Source: Halochromatium glycolicum | Lineage (GTDB): Bacteria > Pseudomonadota > Gammaproteobacteria > Chromatiales > Chromatiaceae | DNA length: 45,491 nucleotides | Reading direction: 5' to 3' | Assembly (NCBI RefSeq): GCF_016584085.1 | Contig: NZ_NRSJ01000043.1 | Coordinates: 1-45,491, forward strand | In this document: positions 14,108-22,265 of the stretch, in pieces | How the letters are laid out: each line of letters begins with the position of its first letter | How positions within the stretch are numbered: position 1 is the stretch's first letter | Notes under the pieces: generated by a model | What the model saw: only the letters and a program-made list of their open reading frames with translations | What the model was told of the DNA's origin: nothing | Databases searched by the model: none | Translations under genes and position numbers: made by a program

Positions 14108-15230
14108 AACCAGCACCCCGGAAGCGACCGATCTCGCTGCCTGTCGGCAGCTATTGAGCAACGGCTCGAAGTCGTTCTTTGCGGCGTCCTTCTTCCTTCC
14201 AAAGATGATCCGTGATCCGGCGGCGGCGCTCTATGCGTTCTGCCGCGTCGCCGATGACGCGATCGACGAGGAAGAGCTCGATCAGCAGGCCGCACTGGAG
14301 CGGCTGCGCGAACGGCTCGACCGCGTCTACCAGGGGCGTCCGCTGCCGATGGCGCCGGATCGGGCGTTCGCGGCAACGGTCGAACGCTTCGCGCTACCGC
14401 GCGCCCTCCCTGAGGCGCTGTTGGAGGGGTTCGAGTGGGATGCGGACGGACGCCGTTACGACAGCATCGAAGGGGTGCTCGACTATTCGGCTCGGGTTGC
14501 CGCGGCCGTCGGCGCGATGATGACCGTGATCATGGGCGTGCGCAGCCCGGCCGTGCTGGCCCGGGCCTGTGATCTCGGCACTGCGATGCAGCTGACCAAT
14601 ATCTGTCGCGACGTTGGCGAGGATGCGCGCAACGGCAGGATCTATCTACCGGTCGATTGGCTGCGCGAAGAGGGGCTCGACATCGAGGCATGGCTCGCCG
14701 ATCCGGTTTACAACGAGGCGGTTGGTGCCGTCACGAAACGGGTGCTGGACCTGGCAGAGGGCATCTATCAGCGCGCCGAGTCCGGGATCGCGAAGCTGCC
14801 GGTCTCCTGTCGTCCGGGTATCTACGCCGCACGCTTGCTCTATGCCGAGATTGGCCGCGAGGTTGTGCGCAATGGCTATGATTCTGTCACACAGCGCGCG
14901 GTTGTGCCCTCGGCGCGCAAAGTGACATTGTTGAGCCGGGCCGTTGCCGCGACCCCGTTCCCGGGACGCGGCTGCGCAGAGCCAGCGCTGGCCGAGAACC
15001 AGTTCCTGGTCGATGCGGCAGCGACGCGCCGCGAGCGGGCGCGGACCGGTGCGGCGATGCTGCGGTCGGCGTCCGGCGCCGCGAGCGCCGGCGCCTCGAG
15101 TGGTCCTCAATCGGTCGGCGAGAAGGTCGTCTGGGTCCTGGAGCTGTTTGCGAGCCTCGATGAGCGTCAGCGCGTAGGGACCCTGGGCCACGACAATGGC
15201 TTGATTCAGGCAACCGGCGGGGGAGGCTAA
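14088..15230 (+). CDS. crtB: Phytoene synthase (CrtB)
   Basis: The enzyme condenses two geranylgeranyl diphosphates to phytoene, the first committed carotenoid step. The 380-residue protein has both Mg-diphosphate motifs: D56-D57-A-I-D60 in FCRVADDAIDEEE, and DVGEDARNGRIYLP near 175-190. It also has QLTNICRD before the second motif and LYAFCR in the first helix. The ATG at 14088 gives the standard N-terminus; the frame is open further upstream only because it overlaps crtI. Residues after about 300 include a short Ala/Ser/Gly linker and an extra helix, longer than in many CrtB. The gene is translated together with crtI and is followed after 2 bases by a small membrane protein gene. Confidence 0.94.
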   Translation: MPLFLSETSTPEATDLAACRQLLSNGSKSFFAASFFLPKMIRDPAAALYAFCRVADDAIDEEELDQQAALERLRERLDRVYQGRPLPMAPDRAFAATVERFALPRALPEALLEGFEWDADGRRYDSIEGVLDYSARVAAAVGAMMTVIMGVRSPAVLARACDLGTAMQLTNICRDVGEDARNGRIYLPVDWLREEGLDIEAWLADPVYNEAVGAVTKRVLDLAEGIYQRAESGIAKLPVSCRPGIYAARLLYAEIGREVVRNGYDSVTQRAVVPSARKVTLLSRAVAATPFPGRGCAEPALAENQFLVDAAATRRERARTGAAMLRSASGAASAGASSGPQSVGEKVVWVLELFASLDERQRVGTLGHDNGLIQATGGGG

Positions 15231-15232
15231 AG

Positions 15233-15586
15233 ATGACCTATTACATCGGGTTGGTGGCGCTGCTGCTCGGCGCCTTCTACATCTGGCGTAGCGCCAGGCA
15301 TCGCCAGTTGGTGATCAGCGCGCGGGAGCGGGCAGAGGCCAATGGCGGACAGCGCGAGGTCGATCCGACCTGGAGCGCGATGGGCTTCTCGTTTATGCCC
15401 TTCGTTCTGTTCTACGGGGCCTTCGCTTCGTTGCTGCTGGTCGCCGGGTACTTCTTGTCCGACCTCAAGACCTATCTCTCGTTGTTCGACGTGTTCGGGC
15501 TCCTAACGTTGATCGCTGCCTACACGGGCTGGATCCTGATCCGAACCTTCTACAGCAAGCTAGGTCTCGATTTGGCTAACGGTTGA
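15233..15586 (+). CDS. Small membrane protein of the crt operon, unknown function
   Basis: I do not recognise a named family. The 117-residue product has three likely membrane helices: residues 2-18, 51-74 (SFMPFVLFYGAFASLLLVAGYFL) and 82-106 (LFDVFGLLTLIAAYTGWILI). A basic, hydrophilic stretch lies between the first two. It begins 2 bases after the crtB stop, so it is almost surely in the same message as crtI and crtB. That suggests a link with carotenoid synthesis or the photosynthetic membrane, but this is guilt by association. Its last 27 bases overlap the end of lpxH on the other strand. Confidence 0.75.
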   Translation: MTYYIGLVALLLGAFYIWRSARHRQLVISARERAEANGGQREVDPTWSAMGFSFMPFVLFYGAFASLLLVAGYFLSDLKTYLSLFDVFGLLTLIAAYTGWILIRTFYSKLGLDLANG

Positions 15587-16351
15587 CCGCTCTTCCCTCG
15601 CCGCGGCGTCCGCAGGGAGCCAGGCCTCGCGATACCAGGAACCGCCGCGGTGAACGAGCGCCTCGCCGCGCTCCTCGTTCCAGTCTGACAGCACCTGTCG
15701 GAGAGCGGGACGACCACCGATGATCAATCGGTGATCGGCGGGCCGGTGCGTGTGGCCGTGGATGAGGCGCGATACGCCGAAGCGGCGCATCTGTGCTTCG
15801 ACCGCTGTGCCGTTCACGTCCATGATCTCGACTTGCTTCTCGGCGATTGCGGTTGTGCTGCGGCGCCGGTAGTCGTCCGCGACCCGTCTGCGCTGTGCCC
15901 GTGGCGTCCATAGGAAAAGCTGCTGCAGCAATGGGTTGCGTACCCGCCGGCGAAAGCGCTGGTAGGCGATGTCATCGGTGCAGAGCAGATCGCCGTGCAT
16001 CAGCAGCACCGCCTCGCCGCCGAGCTCGACCCGCCAAGGATCGCGGATTAGGCGGCAGCCGGTCGTGCGCGCGAAGCGGCGGCCAATCAGGAAATCACGG
16101 TTGCCGTGCATGATCGAACAGGCCGTGCCGGCGGCGGTGAGCCGTCGCAGCCCACCGCGGACCGCTGGAAGCGGATCATCGTCGTCGCCGATCCAGGCAT
16201 CGAACAGGTCGCCGAGGATGTAGAGCTCGGCGGCGCCATGGGCTCGATCCTGCAGGAAGTCGACGAAGAGTTGCGTCAGGGCCGGCCGTTGCGGCGAAAG
16301 GTGCAGGTCCGAGATGAACAGTCGCTCACCTGAGCGGTTACCGTGAATCAC
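15560..16351 (-). CDS. lpxH: UDP-2,3-diacylglucosamine diphosphatase (LpxH)
   Basis: This membrane-associated metallophosphoesterase makes lipid X (2,3-diacylglucosamine 1-phosphate) in lipid A synthesis. The calcineurin-like metal motifs are all present in the 263-residue protein: D15-L-H17 (FISDLHLS), GDLFDAWIGDD, HGNRDFLIG, LMHGD and HGHTHRP. Length is slightly above the E. coli enzyme (240) because of a C-terminal extension. It follows ppiB on the same strand, an arrangement shared with E. coli. The 3' end overlaps the convergent crt-linked gene by 27 bases. Confidence 0.93.
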   Translation of the reverse strand: MIHGNRSGERLFISDLHLSPQRPALTQLFVDFLQDRAHGAAELYILGDLFDAWIGDDDDPLPAVRGGLRRLTAAGTACSIMHGNRDFLIGRRFARTTGCRLIRDPWRVELGGEAVLLMHGDLLCTDDIAYQRFRRRVRNPLLQQLFLWTPRAQRRRVADDYRRRSTTAIAEKQVEIMDVNGTAVEAQMRRFGVSRLIHGHTHRPADHRLIIGGRPALRQVLSDWNEERGEALVHRGGSWYREAWLPADAAAREERSTVSQIET

Positions 16352-16527
16352 GCGAAATTCATCGTCCGGGGTGGCACCATGCCCTGAACGTTAGCGCAGG
16401 GGCGATCAGGCACGGCGGAGCGTTCCGTTTGCGGGCTACTCGCCGCGGTCATGCGCTGCGCTTCATGCGTGGCCCGGTTGCATCAGGACGGGGCGGTTCG
16501 AGCGGGCTAACGAATCGATCGGTCAGC

Positions 16528-17016
16528 TCAGTCGATGATCTCGGCCTTCTCGATGATCACATCCTCGACCGGGACGTCTTGGTGACCTTGCCGGGCGCCG
16601 GTCTTGACGTCCTTGATGGCGTTGACGACATCCATGCCCTCGGTCACGCGGCCGAAGACGCAATAGCCCCAGCCGTCCTGACCTGGGTGGTCGAGGAAGC
16701 TGTTGTCGGCAACATTGATAAAGAACTGGGACGAGGCCGAGTGGGGATCGTTGGTTCGCGCCATCGCGACTGCGCCGACCCGGTTCTTGAGGCCGTTATT
16801 GGCCTCGTTCTCGATCGGCGCCCGCGTCGGTTTCGGCGTGAAGCTGACATCCATGCCACCACCCTGGATCATGAAGTTGTCGATAACCCGATGGAATAGG
16901 GTGCCGTCGTAGTGGCCGTCGCGGACATATTGCTCGAAGTTGGCCGCCGTCTGCGGCGCGTTCTGGTGATCGAGCTCGATCAGGATATCGCCGTGATTCG
17001 TCGTGAGTTTGATCAT
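16528..17016 (-). CDS. ppiB: Peptidyl-prolyl cis-trans isomerase, cyclophilin type (PpiB)
   Basis: This cytoplasmic proline isomerase assists folding. The product of 162 residues shows the cyclophilin core: FHRVIDNFMIQGGGM with the catalytic Arg, AMARTNDPHSASSQFFIN and WGYCVFGRVTEGMDVV. The ATG at 17014-17016 was chosen because AGGAGA lies just upstream and it gives the usual MIKLTTNHGDI start; the frame continues upstream without support. It is divergent from cysS and upstream of lpxH, as in E. coli. Confidence 0.95.
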   Translation of the reverse strand: MIKLTTNHGDILIELDHQNAPQTAANFEQYVRDGHYDGTLFHRVIDNFMIQGGGMDVSFTPKPTRAPIENEANNGLKNRVGAVAMARTNDPHSASSQFFINVADNSFLDHPGQDGWGYCVFGRVTEGMDVVNAIKDVKTGARQGHQDVPVEDVIIEKAEIID

Positions 17017-17220
17017 TGGGGTCTCCTGGGTTGTGGTCACAGCTTAACAAACCTGGCCCGGAGATTCGCCTGCAGAGCGCCGGGTCGCCACTCGCGTCCA
17101 TGGCACGATGCCACCCAGGACGATGAACCGAGCGTCATTCAGGGTAACAGTGCCGCCTGTGTCTCCGCGCCCTTGCCCTTTGCTAGTATCCCCTTGGTTT
17201 CAGTTGGAGCAGCCGTTTGC

Positions 17221-18657
17221 ATGTTGTACATCTATAACAGTTTGACCCGCCGCAAGGCCCCCTTCGAGCCGATCGAGCCTGGCAAGGTGCGGATGTACGT
17301 CTGCGGTATGACCGTCTACGACTACTGCCATCTCGGCCATGCCCGGGTGCTGGTGGTCTTCGATGTGATCTATCGCTGGCTGCTGCGCAGCGGCCTCGAG
17401 GTCACCTATGTGCGCAACATCACCGACATCGACGACAAGATCCTCGCGCGCGCGGCCGAGCTCGGCGAGCCGTTCACGGCGCTGACCGAGCGCTTCATCG
17501 GCGCGATGCATGAGGATGCTGCCGCGCTCGGCGTGCTAGCGCCGAGCGACGAGCCGCGCGCGACCGTGCACATCGGCGAGATCATCGCGATGATCGCGCG
17601 GCTGATCGAGAACGGGCATGCCTATGTCGCCGACAACGGGGATGTCTACTACGCGGTCGCCAGCTTCCCGGGCTATGGGCGGCTTTCCGGCAAGGACCCA
17701 AAGGACCTGCGCGCCGGTGCGCGGGTCGATGTCGGCGAGGCCAAGCAGGACCCGCTCGACTTCGCGCTCTGGAAGGCGGCCAAGCCGGGCGAGCCGTCCT
17801 GGAGCTCGCCCTGGGGCGACGGCCGGCCGGGCTGGCATATCGAATGCTCGGCGATGTCGACCTGCCGCCTCGGCAATCATTTCGACATCCACGGCGGCGG
17901 CGCCGATCTGCAGTTCCCGCACCACGAGAACGAGATCGCCCAGTCCGAGGGCGCGACCGGCGAGCCCTTCGTCAATGTCTGGGTCCATAATGGCTTCGTG
18001 CGCATCAACGACGAGAAGATGTCGAAGTCGCTCGGCAACTTCTTCACGGTGCGCGATATCCTGCAACGTTACGATGCCGAGGCCGTCCGCTACTTCATCC
18101 TGACCAGCCATTACCGCAGCCCGCTCAACTACGACGACAGCCAGCTCGATGCCGCCCACGCCGCCCTAACCCGGCTATACACGGCGCTGCGCGGCTTGCC
18201 GAAGGCAGCGAACGGGCAGCCGGCCGCGGCCGGGGAGCAGCCAGGACTCGCGGCAGGCACGGGCGCAGGCGCAGGCGGGCAGGATGCCCGAGCGCGCTTC
18301 GCGGCGGCGATGGACGACGACTTCAACACCCCGGAGGCGCTGGCTGTCCTCTTCGATCTCGCGCGCGAGGTCAACCGGCTGCGCGAGACCGATCTCGACG
18401 CCGCGGCTGCGTTGGCGGCCGAGCTGCGCGCGCTTGCCAGCGCGCTTGGCCTGCTGGAGCAGGACCCCGAGGCCTACCTGCGCGGCGGCGGCGCGGACGG
18501 CTTGGTCGATAGCGAGATCGAGGCGCAGATCGAGGCGCGTGCGGAGGCGCGTCGGACGCGCGACTTCGCCGAGGCCGATCGGATTCGTGATGCGCTGCAG
18601 GCGGCGGGCATCGTGCTTGAGGACGGCCCATCAGGCACGACCTGGCGGCGCGGGTAG
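17221..18657 (+). CDS. cysS: Cysteinyl-tRNA synthetase (CysS)
   Basis: The class I synthetase charges tRNA-Cys. The 478-residue protein has the HIGH motif as HLGH in YDYCHLGHARV, the KMSKS motif (EKMSKSLGN), and zinc ligands C28, the Cys in IECSAM, and the His and Glu of FPHHENE. All are in the expected order. A short Ala/Gly/Gln-rich insert near residues 330-350 is unlike other CysS and is probably a loop. The ATG at 17221 is fixed by the family N-terminus LYIYNSLTRRK; the upstream frame to 16912 is a shadow of ppiB and the spacer. Confidence 0.96.
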   Translation: MLYIYNSLTRRKAPFEPIEPGKVRMYVCGMTVYDYCHLGHARVLVVFDVIYRWLLRSGLEVTYVRNITDIDDKILARAAELGEPFTALTERFIGAMHEDAAALGVLAPSDEPRATVHIGEIIAMIARLIENGHAYVADNGDVYYAVASFPGYGRLSGKDPKDLRAGARVDVGEAKQDPLDFALWKAAKPGEPSWSSPWGDGRPGWHIECSAMSTCRLGNHFDIHGGGADLQFPHHENEIAQSEGATGEPFVNVWVHNGFVRINDEKMSKSLGNFFTVRDILQRYDAEAVRYFILTSHYRSPLNYDDSQLDAAHAALTRLYTALRGLPKAANGQPAAAGEQPGLAAGTGAGAGGQDARARFAAAMDDDFNTPEALAVLFDLAREVNRLRETDLDAAAALAAELRALASALGLLEQDPEAYLRGGGADGLVDSEIEAQIEARAEARRTRDFAEADRIRDALQAAGIVLEDGPSGTTWRRG

Positions 18658-18704
18658 GCGACAGCTTGTAGGCGCTTGAGCACCTGCAACTGCAAGAATG
18701 CCAA

Positions 18705-18726
18705 GCCCGTCCGCCTCGAGACGGGC
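18705..18726. terminator. Stem-loop between convergent cysS and folD
   Basis: GCCCGTC (18705-18711) and GACGGGC (18720-18726) can pair over an 8-base loop, 47 bases past the cysS stop. No T-run follows on either strand, so it is only a weak terminator candidate. Confidence 0.35.
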
Positions 18727-18821
18727 CTGAGACACAGTGAAAGGCATCTGTTGGTGCTCGGGAAGTGCTGTTGGCGGCGGTCGAGCCTGATTGATGAGGA
18801 ACGGCGGCCTGATCGCCACCC

Positions 18822-18861
18822 AGGCCGACGATCTACGGCCGACAACCTAGGCCGACAACCC
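18822..18861. repeat. Three 13-14-base tandem units spanning the folD stop codon
   Basis: Units beginning at 18822, 18835 and 18849 share the core GGCCGAC(A/G)A. The last unit holds the final codons of folD and the stop TAG (18847-18849) lies at a unit boundary. The 3' end of the gene thus appears to have been copied outside the coding sequence. Confidence 0.7.
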
Positions 18862-19698
18862 GGCCGCCTGCACGGTGTTCTCCAACAGGCTGGCGATCGT
18901 CATCGGTCCGACGCCGCCGGGCACCGGCGTGATCCAGCCGGCGCGCTCGCGAGCGGCCTCGAAGTCGACGTCGCCGCAGAGCCTGCCCTCCGCATCGCGA
19001 TTCATACCGACGTCGACGACGATCGCGCCCGGCTTGATCCAGTCGCCGGGCACGAAGCGCTCGCGGCCGATTGCGACTACCAGCACATCGGCCGCGCGCG
19101 CCTTCTCGGCCAGCGCCCGGGTGCGGCTGTGGCAGACCGTGATCGTGCAGCGGGCCGCGAGCAGTTCCAAGGCCATCGGTCGGCCGACGATGTTCGACTG
19201 GCCGATCACCACCGCATCCAGCCCTGCGAGGGTCTGGTCGGTGCGCTTCAACAGCGTCATCACGCCCTTCGGCGTGCAGGGGCGCAGCACTGGCATCCGC
19301 AGCGACAGCCGGCCCACGTTGTACGGATGGAAGCCGTCGACGTCCTTGTTCGGATGGATGCGCTCGATCACGGCCTCAGGATCGATGTGCTCGGGCAGTG
19401 GTAGCTGCACCAGGATACCGTGGATGGCGGGGTCGGCATTGAGCTCGTCGACGATGGCCAAGAGTTCATCCTGGGAGACACTGGCCGGCAGCTCCCGCAG
19501 CTCGGAGTGGAAGCCGACCTCTGCGCACGCCTTACGCTTGTTGCGCACATAGACCTGCGAGGCCGGATGCTCACCCACGAGCACGACGGCAAGCCCCGGC
19601 GTCGCGAGGCCCGCCGCGGTCCGTTCTGCGACCCGCGCGGCAACCTCGGCACGAACCTCGGCGGCGGTTGCCTTGCCGTCAAGAAGCGTTGCGGTCAT
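18847..19698 (-). CDS. folD: Bifunctional methylenetetrahydrofolate dehydrogenase/cyclohydrolase (FolD)
   Basis: This cytoplasmic enzyme interconverts 5,10-methylene-, methenyl- and 10-formyl-tetrahydrofolate using NADP. The 283-residue length is exactly normal. Motifs are YVRNKRKACAEVGF with the catalytic lysine, QLPLPEHID, PCTPKGVMTLLKR, VVIGQSNIVGRPMALELL (dinucleotide site) and VDVGMNRDAEGRLCGDVDF, ending in TPVPGGVGPMTIASLLENT. The ATG at 19698 gives the usual start. It converges on cysS, a folate/one-carbon and cysteine neighbourhood seen also in E. coli. Confidence 0.96.
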   Translation of the reverse strand: MTATLLDGKATAAEVRAEVAARVAERTAAGLATPGLAVVLVGEHPASQVYVRNKRKACAEVGFHSELRELPASVSQDELLAIVDELNADPAIHGILVQLPLPEHIDPEAVIERIHPNKDVDGFHPYNVGRLSLRMPVLRPCTPKGVMTLLKRTDQTLAGLDAVVIGQSNIVGRPMALELLAARCTITVCHSRTRALAEKARAADVLVVAIGRERFVPGDWIKPGAIVVDVGMNRDAEGRLCGDVDFEAARERAGWITPVPGGVGPMTIASLLENTVQAAGLSA

Positions 19699-19991
19699 CG
19701 GTCTACTCCGGCTCGGAATGGAGGGCCTTCACTGCCTCAGGCCCGGTATCATCAAGGCGCCGGACCGGGGCAGGTCTCGACGCGCCCGCAATCTTACCGG
19801 TCTGAATGGATTGGCGCATGCTCCTGTGCTCGGGGCGGCTCGATGCATTGACGAACCAACCACCAGAGCGTACTCTAAAGGGCTACGCGGGTAATTGAGT
19901 ACCGTCGGCGCAGCGAGTCGGGCCGATTGCGGCACGATCGTTGTCATGGCTCATCTGTGCGACGGTCGAGCAGACGATTGAGTTTGGCTAT

Positions 19992-20068
19992 CGGGGTATA
20001 GCGCAGTCTGGTAGCGCGCCTGCTTTGGGAGCAGGATGTCGGGGGTTCGAATCCCTCTACCCCGACCA
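19992..20068 (+). tRNA. tRNA-Pro (TGG)
   Basis: A 77-base cloverleaf: acceptor CGGGGTA pairs with TACCCCG, the D-arm is GCGC..GCGC, the anticodon stem CCTGC/GCAGG holds loop TTTGGGA with anticodon TGG at 20026-20028, and the T-arm contains GGTTCGAATCC. CCA is encoded. It is the first of three same-strand tRNAs. Confidence 0.97.
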
Positions 20069-20115
20069 TCTTCGCCTTCGAGGCGGGACAAGCCGCGAGG
20101 TGCAAGACTGCATGA

Positions 20116-20192
20116 GCGCCCGTAGCTCAGCTGGATAGAGCAACGGCCTTCTAAGCCGTTGGTCGCAGGTTCGAGTCCTGCCGGGCGTGCCA
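20116..20192 (+). tRNA. tRNA-Arg (TCT)
   Basis: A 77-base cloverleaf: acceptor GCGCCCG pairs with CGGGCGT (one G-T pair), the anticodon stem ACGGC/GCCGT has loop CTTCTAA with TCT at 20150-20152, and the T-arm is CAGGTTCGAGTCCTG. CCA is encoded at the end. TCT reads the rare AGA and AGG codons. Confidence 0.97.
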
Positions 20193-20358
20193 ACGCCCCG
20201 CCTTCGCCAAGGATGTTGGTCGAGGTCTCGTTTGATGACCCGGTCTCGGAGCGTGGCCCGGGTAACTCGCTCAAGCCCTTTGGGCTTAGCGAAGCTGTTT
20301 AGACGGTCGCCTTTGGATGCCCTCTGGCCTCCTGGTGCCGTCAACGCCTGCTTTCGAT

Positions 20359-20435
20359 GGTGGACGTAGCTCAGTTGGTAGAGCACAGGATTGTGGCTCC
20401 TGTGGTCGTGGGTTCGATTCCCATCGTCCACCCCA
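20359..20435 (+). tRNA. tRNA-His (GTG)
   Basis: The sequence starts with the extra G-1 opposite discriminator C that marks tRNA-His. The acceptor is GTGGACG/CGTCCAC, anticodon GTG is at 20393-20395 in stem CAGGA/TCCTG, the T-arm is GTGGGTTCGATTCCCAT, and CCA is encoded. A reading frame resembling a defence gene fragment follows at once. Confidence 0.97.
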
Positions 20436-20479
20436 TCATTCCCCCTCCGAAGCCTGCCGGTCCAGCGCCGCAGCAGCGG

Positions 20480-20720
20480 GGGGCAGCGTTCCCCGAGGAT
20501 GCGCAGCGTGCCGACTATCGCGCCGCCGTGGTCGATGCCAAGATCCTCGACAAGCCGGCGCTGAAGGCGCGCAAGCTCACCTTCGAGCATCTGTGCCGCC
20601 TCTATGCCCTTGATCCCCAGGTTTGCCTGTTTTGCGTGCTGCGGCGCTTGTGGCCCGGCGCCCGCGTCGACCGCGATCAGATGGCGCAGCAGTCGGTGAG
20701 CAGAAGAGCCCGTGACGTCG
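20480..20720 (+). pseudogene. Possible BrxA (DUF1819) gene fragment next to tRNA-His
   Basis: The frame running out of the tRNA-His gene reads DYRAAVVDAKILDKP, then KARKLTFEHLCRLYALDP, then LFCVLRRLWPGARVDRDQ. From memory this resembles the N-terminal part of BrxA/DUF1819 proteins of BREX anti-phage loci (a block like LRELYALDP..LFR.LRRLW). There is no start codon after the tRNA, and the similarity fades before the stop at 20782, so both ends are missing. Inference: a scar of a defence island that once used this tRNA cluster as integration site. No other BREX gene is in the window. The family call is tentative. Confidence 0.4.
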
Positions 20721-20747
20721 CCGCGGGCCTCGAAATGGGGGCCTTTG

Positions 20748-22265
20748 CTAGGGCGCCGGTCTCCAGCAGCCGTGGAAGCTGAGCGGGATCGGCTCGGGTA
20801 ACGCCAGCACGCACTCCGGGCCGTCGGCAAGCTGTGATGCGTCGTAGATCCAGATCTCGCCGCGATCGCTATGGCCGTCGTAGATCACGCTCAACAGCCA
20901 AAGCCGCGTCGGGTCGTTTGCGTCTGGGACGACGATGGGCTCCGAGGGATAGCGCCCGCCACCGAGATCGGCCTCGTCAAGGCGGTTGTGGGCGTGATCG
21001 AAGCAGGCGAGCGCATCGTAACGCTCGGCCGTGGTGTCGGTTCCGGCACGGTGGGCCGCCATGTAGGTGCGCTGCCAGGGGCGACCGACCGCGGCCGGTG
21101 GGACCATCGGAAACTCGATCGAGCGCGGGCTCATCTCGCTGAGTTCCTGGACCTGAGCCGTCTGAGGGTCAAGGATCATCCGCCAGAGTGTCGCCTTGGC
21201 CGGGGTGACTGTCTGCCCCGATGCGACCTCTCGAAGGTGCTGATTGGTGCTGAAGTCCGGGTAGCGTGCTAGGTCCAGGACGATTCGGCCATTGGTCGCG
21301 TCGTCGCAGGCGCCGTTGCCGAAGTGCCATTGATAGAACGGCTCGGTTTCGCCGCGAGCGATCAGTTCCAGCGTCTCGCGATCGAAGATGAGGATCTGGG
21401 TGCCGCGTTCTGGCTGCCACTGCATCGCGTCACTGTAGGAGCGGAGGCCGAGCAGCACAGGGGTGACCGCAATGCGCACCGGCGGGACGAGAAATATCAG
21501 GTAGCGTCCGGCCATGACCCAATCATGGATCATCGGGACGCCTTCAAGCTCGAGCCCTCGTTGGGCGAGCAGTCGCCCGCTGCGGTCGCAACGGTACAGC
21601 ATGAGCTTCGCGTTGCGCCCCGGAATGGCGACACCGAAGTTGTAGAGGTCGCCGCTGGTCGGGTCCTGCTTGGGATGGGCCGAGAACGGCTGGCCCGGCT
21701 TGAGCACGCCAGCGGGTCCCGCGAGGTCCGCTTCGCCGTGGGTCGCCAGGGTCTCGGCGTCGAGCGCGTGTGGGCGGCCACCCTCCCAGAGTGCCAGTAC
21801 CCCGTCAGAGAGCGCGATCACGGAGGTGTTCGCCGCATTCTTCAGCGGGCGGCGCCAGTGGTTCCAGATAGGTCCTGGCGCGGTCATCCCGTAGTTGCCA
21901 TAGAGCAGCCGACCCGCTTGTGCCTCGCGTTGGAGGCCCTGGGTCTGGACATAGCGATAACTGGCTTCGGCGCGACCCTGTACGAACTGCACGCGGAGGA
22001 CGGCGCCGTCGCCGTCGAACCAGTGGCCGGCGCGCCTGCCGCCGCGCTCGAGTCGGCCCGCTCCGTTGCGATAGAGGTCTCCGCGGAGCCCGGCTGGTAG
22101 CCGGCCGTGCTCGGTGTCGAGCGTCGTTGGCGGGAACTCGGTTGCCGGTTGGGCGAGGCAGCCGGACCAGAGACGACGACCATGAAACATCGGCCGCGAC
22201 CGTTTCATTCTCCGGGCTGGCGCGCCGCCAGGATCATTAGCTGCAGGCGTCTTCAATCGCTTCAT
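20748..22265 (-). CDS. Carotenoid oxygenase (carotenoid cleavage dioxygenase family)
   Basis: The 505-residue protein belongs to the RPE65/CCD family of iron enzymes that split carotenoid or apocarotenoid double bonds. All four iron-binding histidines are visible: H197 (SAHPKQDP), H247 (MIHDWVM), H314 (YQWHFGNG) and H498 (LSFHGCW). The second-shell glutamates also look present (E384 in SIEFP and E442 in SEPIVV). The early GDLYRNGAG and GHWFDGDGAVL blocks are typical. The start could instead be the Met at residue 20 or 26. The ATG used here overlaps the stop of the hybrid kinase gene upstream by 4 bases (ATGA), so both are made together. Substrate is unknown; the local crt genes supply linear C40 carotenoids. 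The protein has no obvious signal peptide. Confidence 0.92.
   Translation of the reverse strand: MKRLKTPAANDPGGAPARRMKRSRPMFHGRRLWSGCLAQPATEFPPTTLDTEHGRLPAGLRGDLYRNGAGRLERGGRRAGHWFDGDGAVLRVQFVQGRAEASYRYVQTQGLQREAQAGRLLYGNYGMTAPGPIWNHWRRPLKNAANTSVIALSDGVLALWEGGRPHALDAETLATHGEADLAGPAGVLKPGQPFSAHPKQDPTSGDLYNFGVAIPGRNAKLMLYRCDRSGRLLAQRGLELEGVPMIHDWVMAGRYLIFLVPPVRIAVTPVLLGLRSYSDAMQWQPERGTQILIFDRETLELIARGETEPFYQWHFGNGACDDATNGRIVLDLARYPDFSTNQHLREVASGQTVTPAKATLWRMILDPQTAQVQELSEMSPRSIEFPMVPPAAVGRPWQRTYMAAHRAGTDTTAERYDALACFDHAHNRLDEADLGGGRYPSEPIVVPDANDPTRLWLLSVIYDGHSDRGEIWIYDASQLADGPECVLALPEPIPLSFHGCWRPAP

Noticed and set aside
18676..19404. A 242-codon plus-strand frame opposite folD
   Set aside because: Antisense to folD; composition typical of shadow frames in GC-rich DNA.
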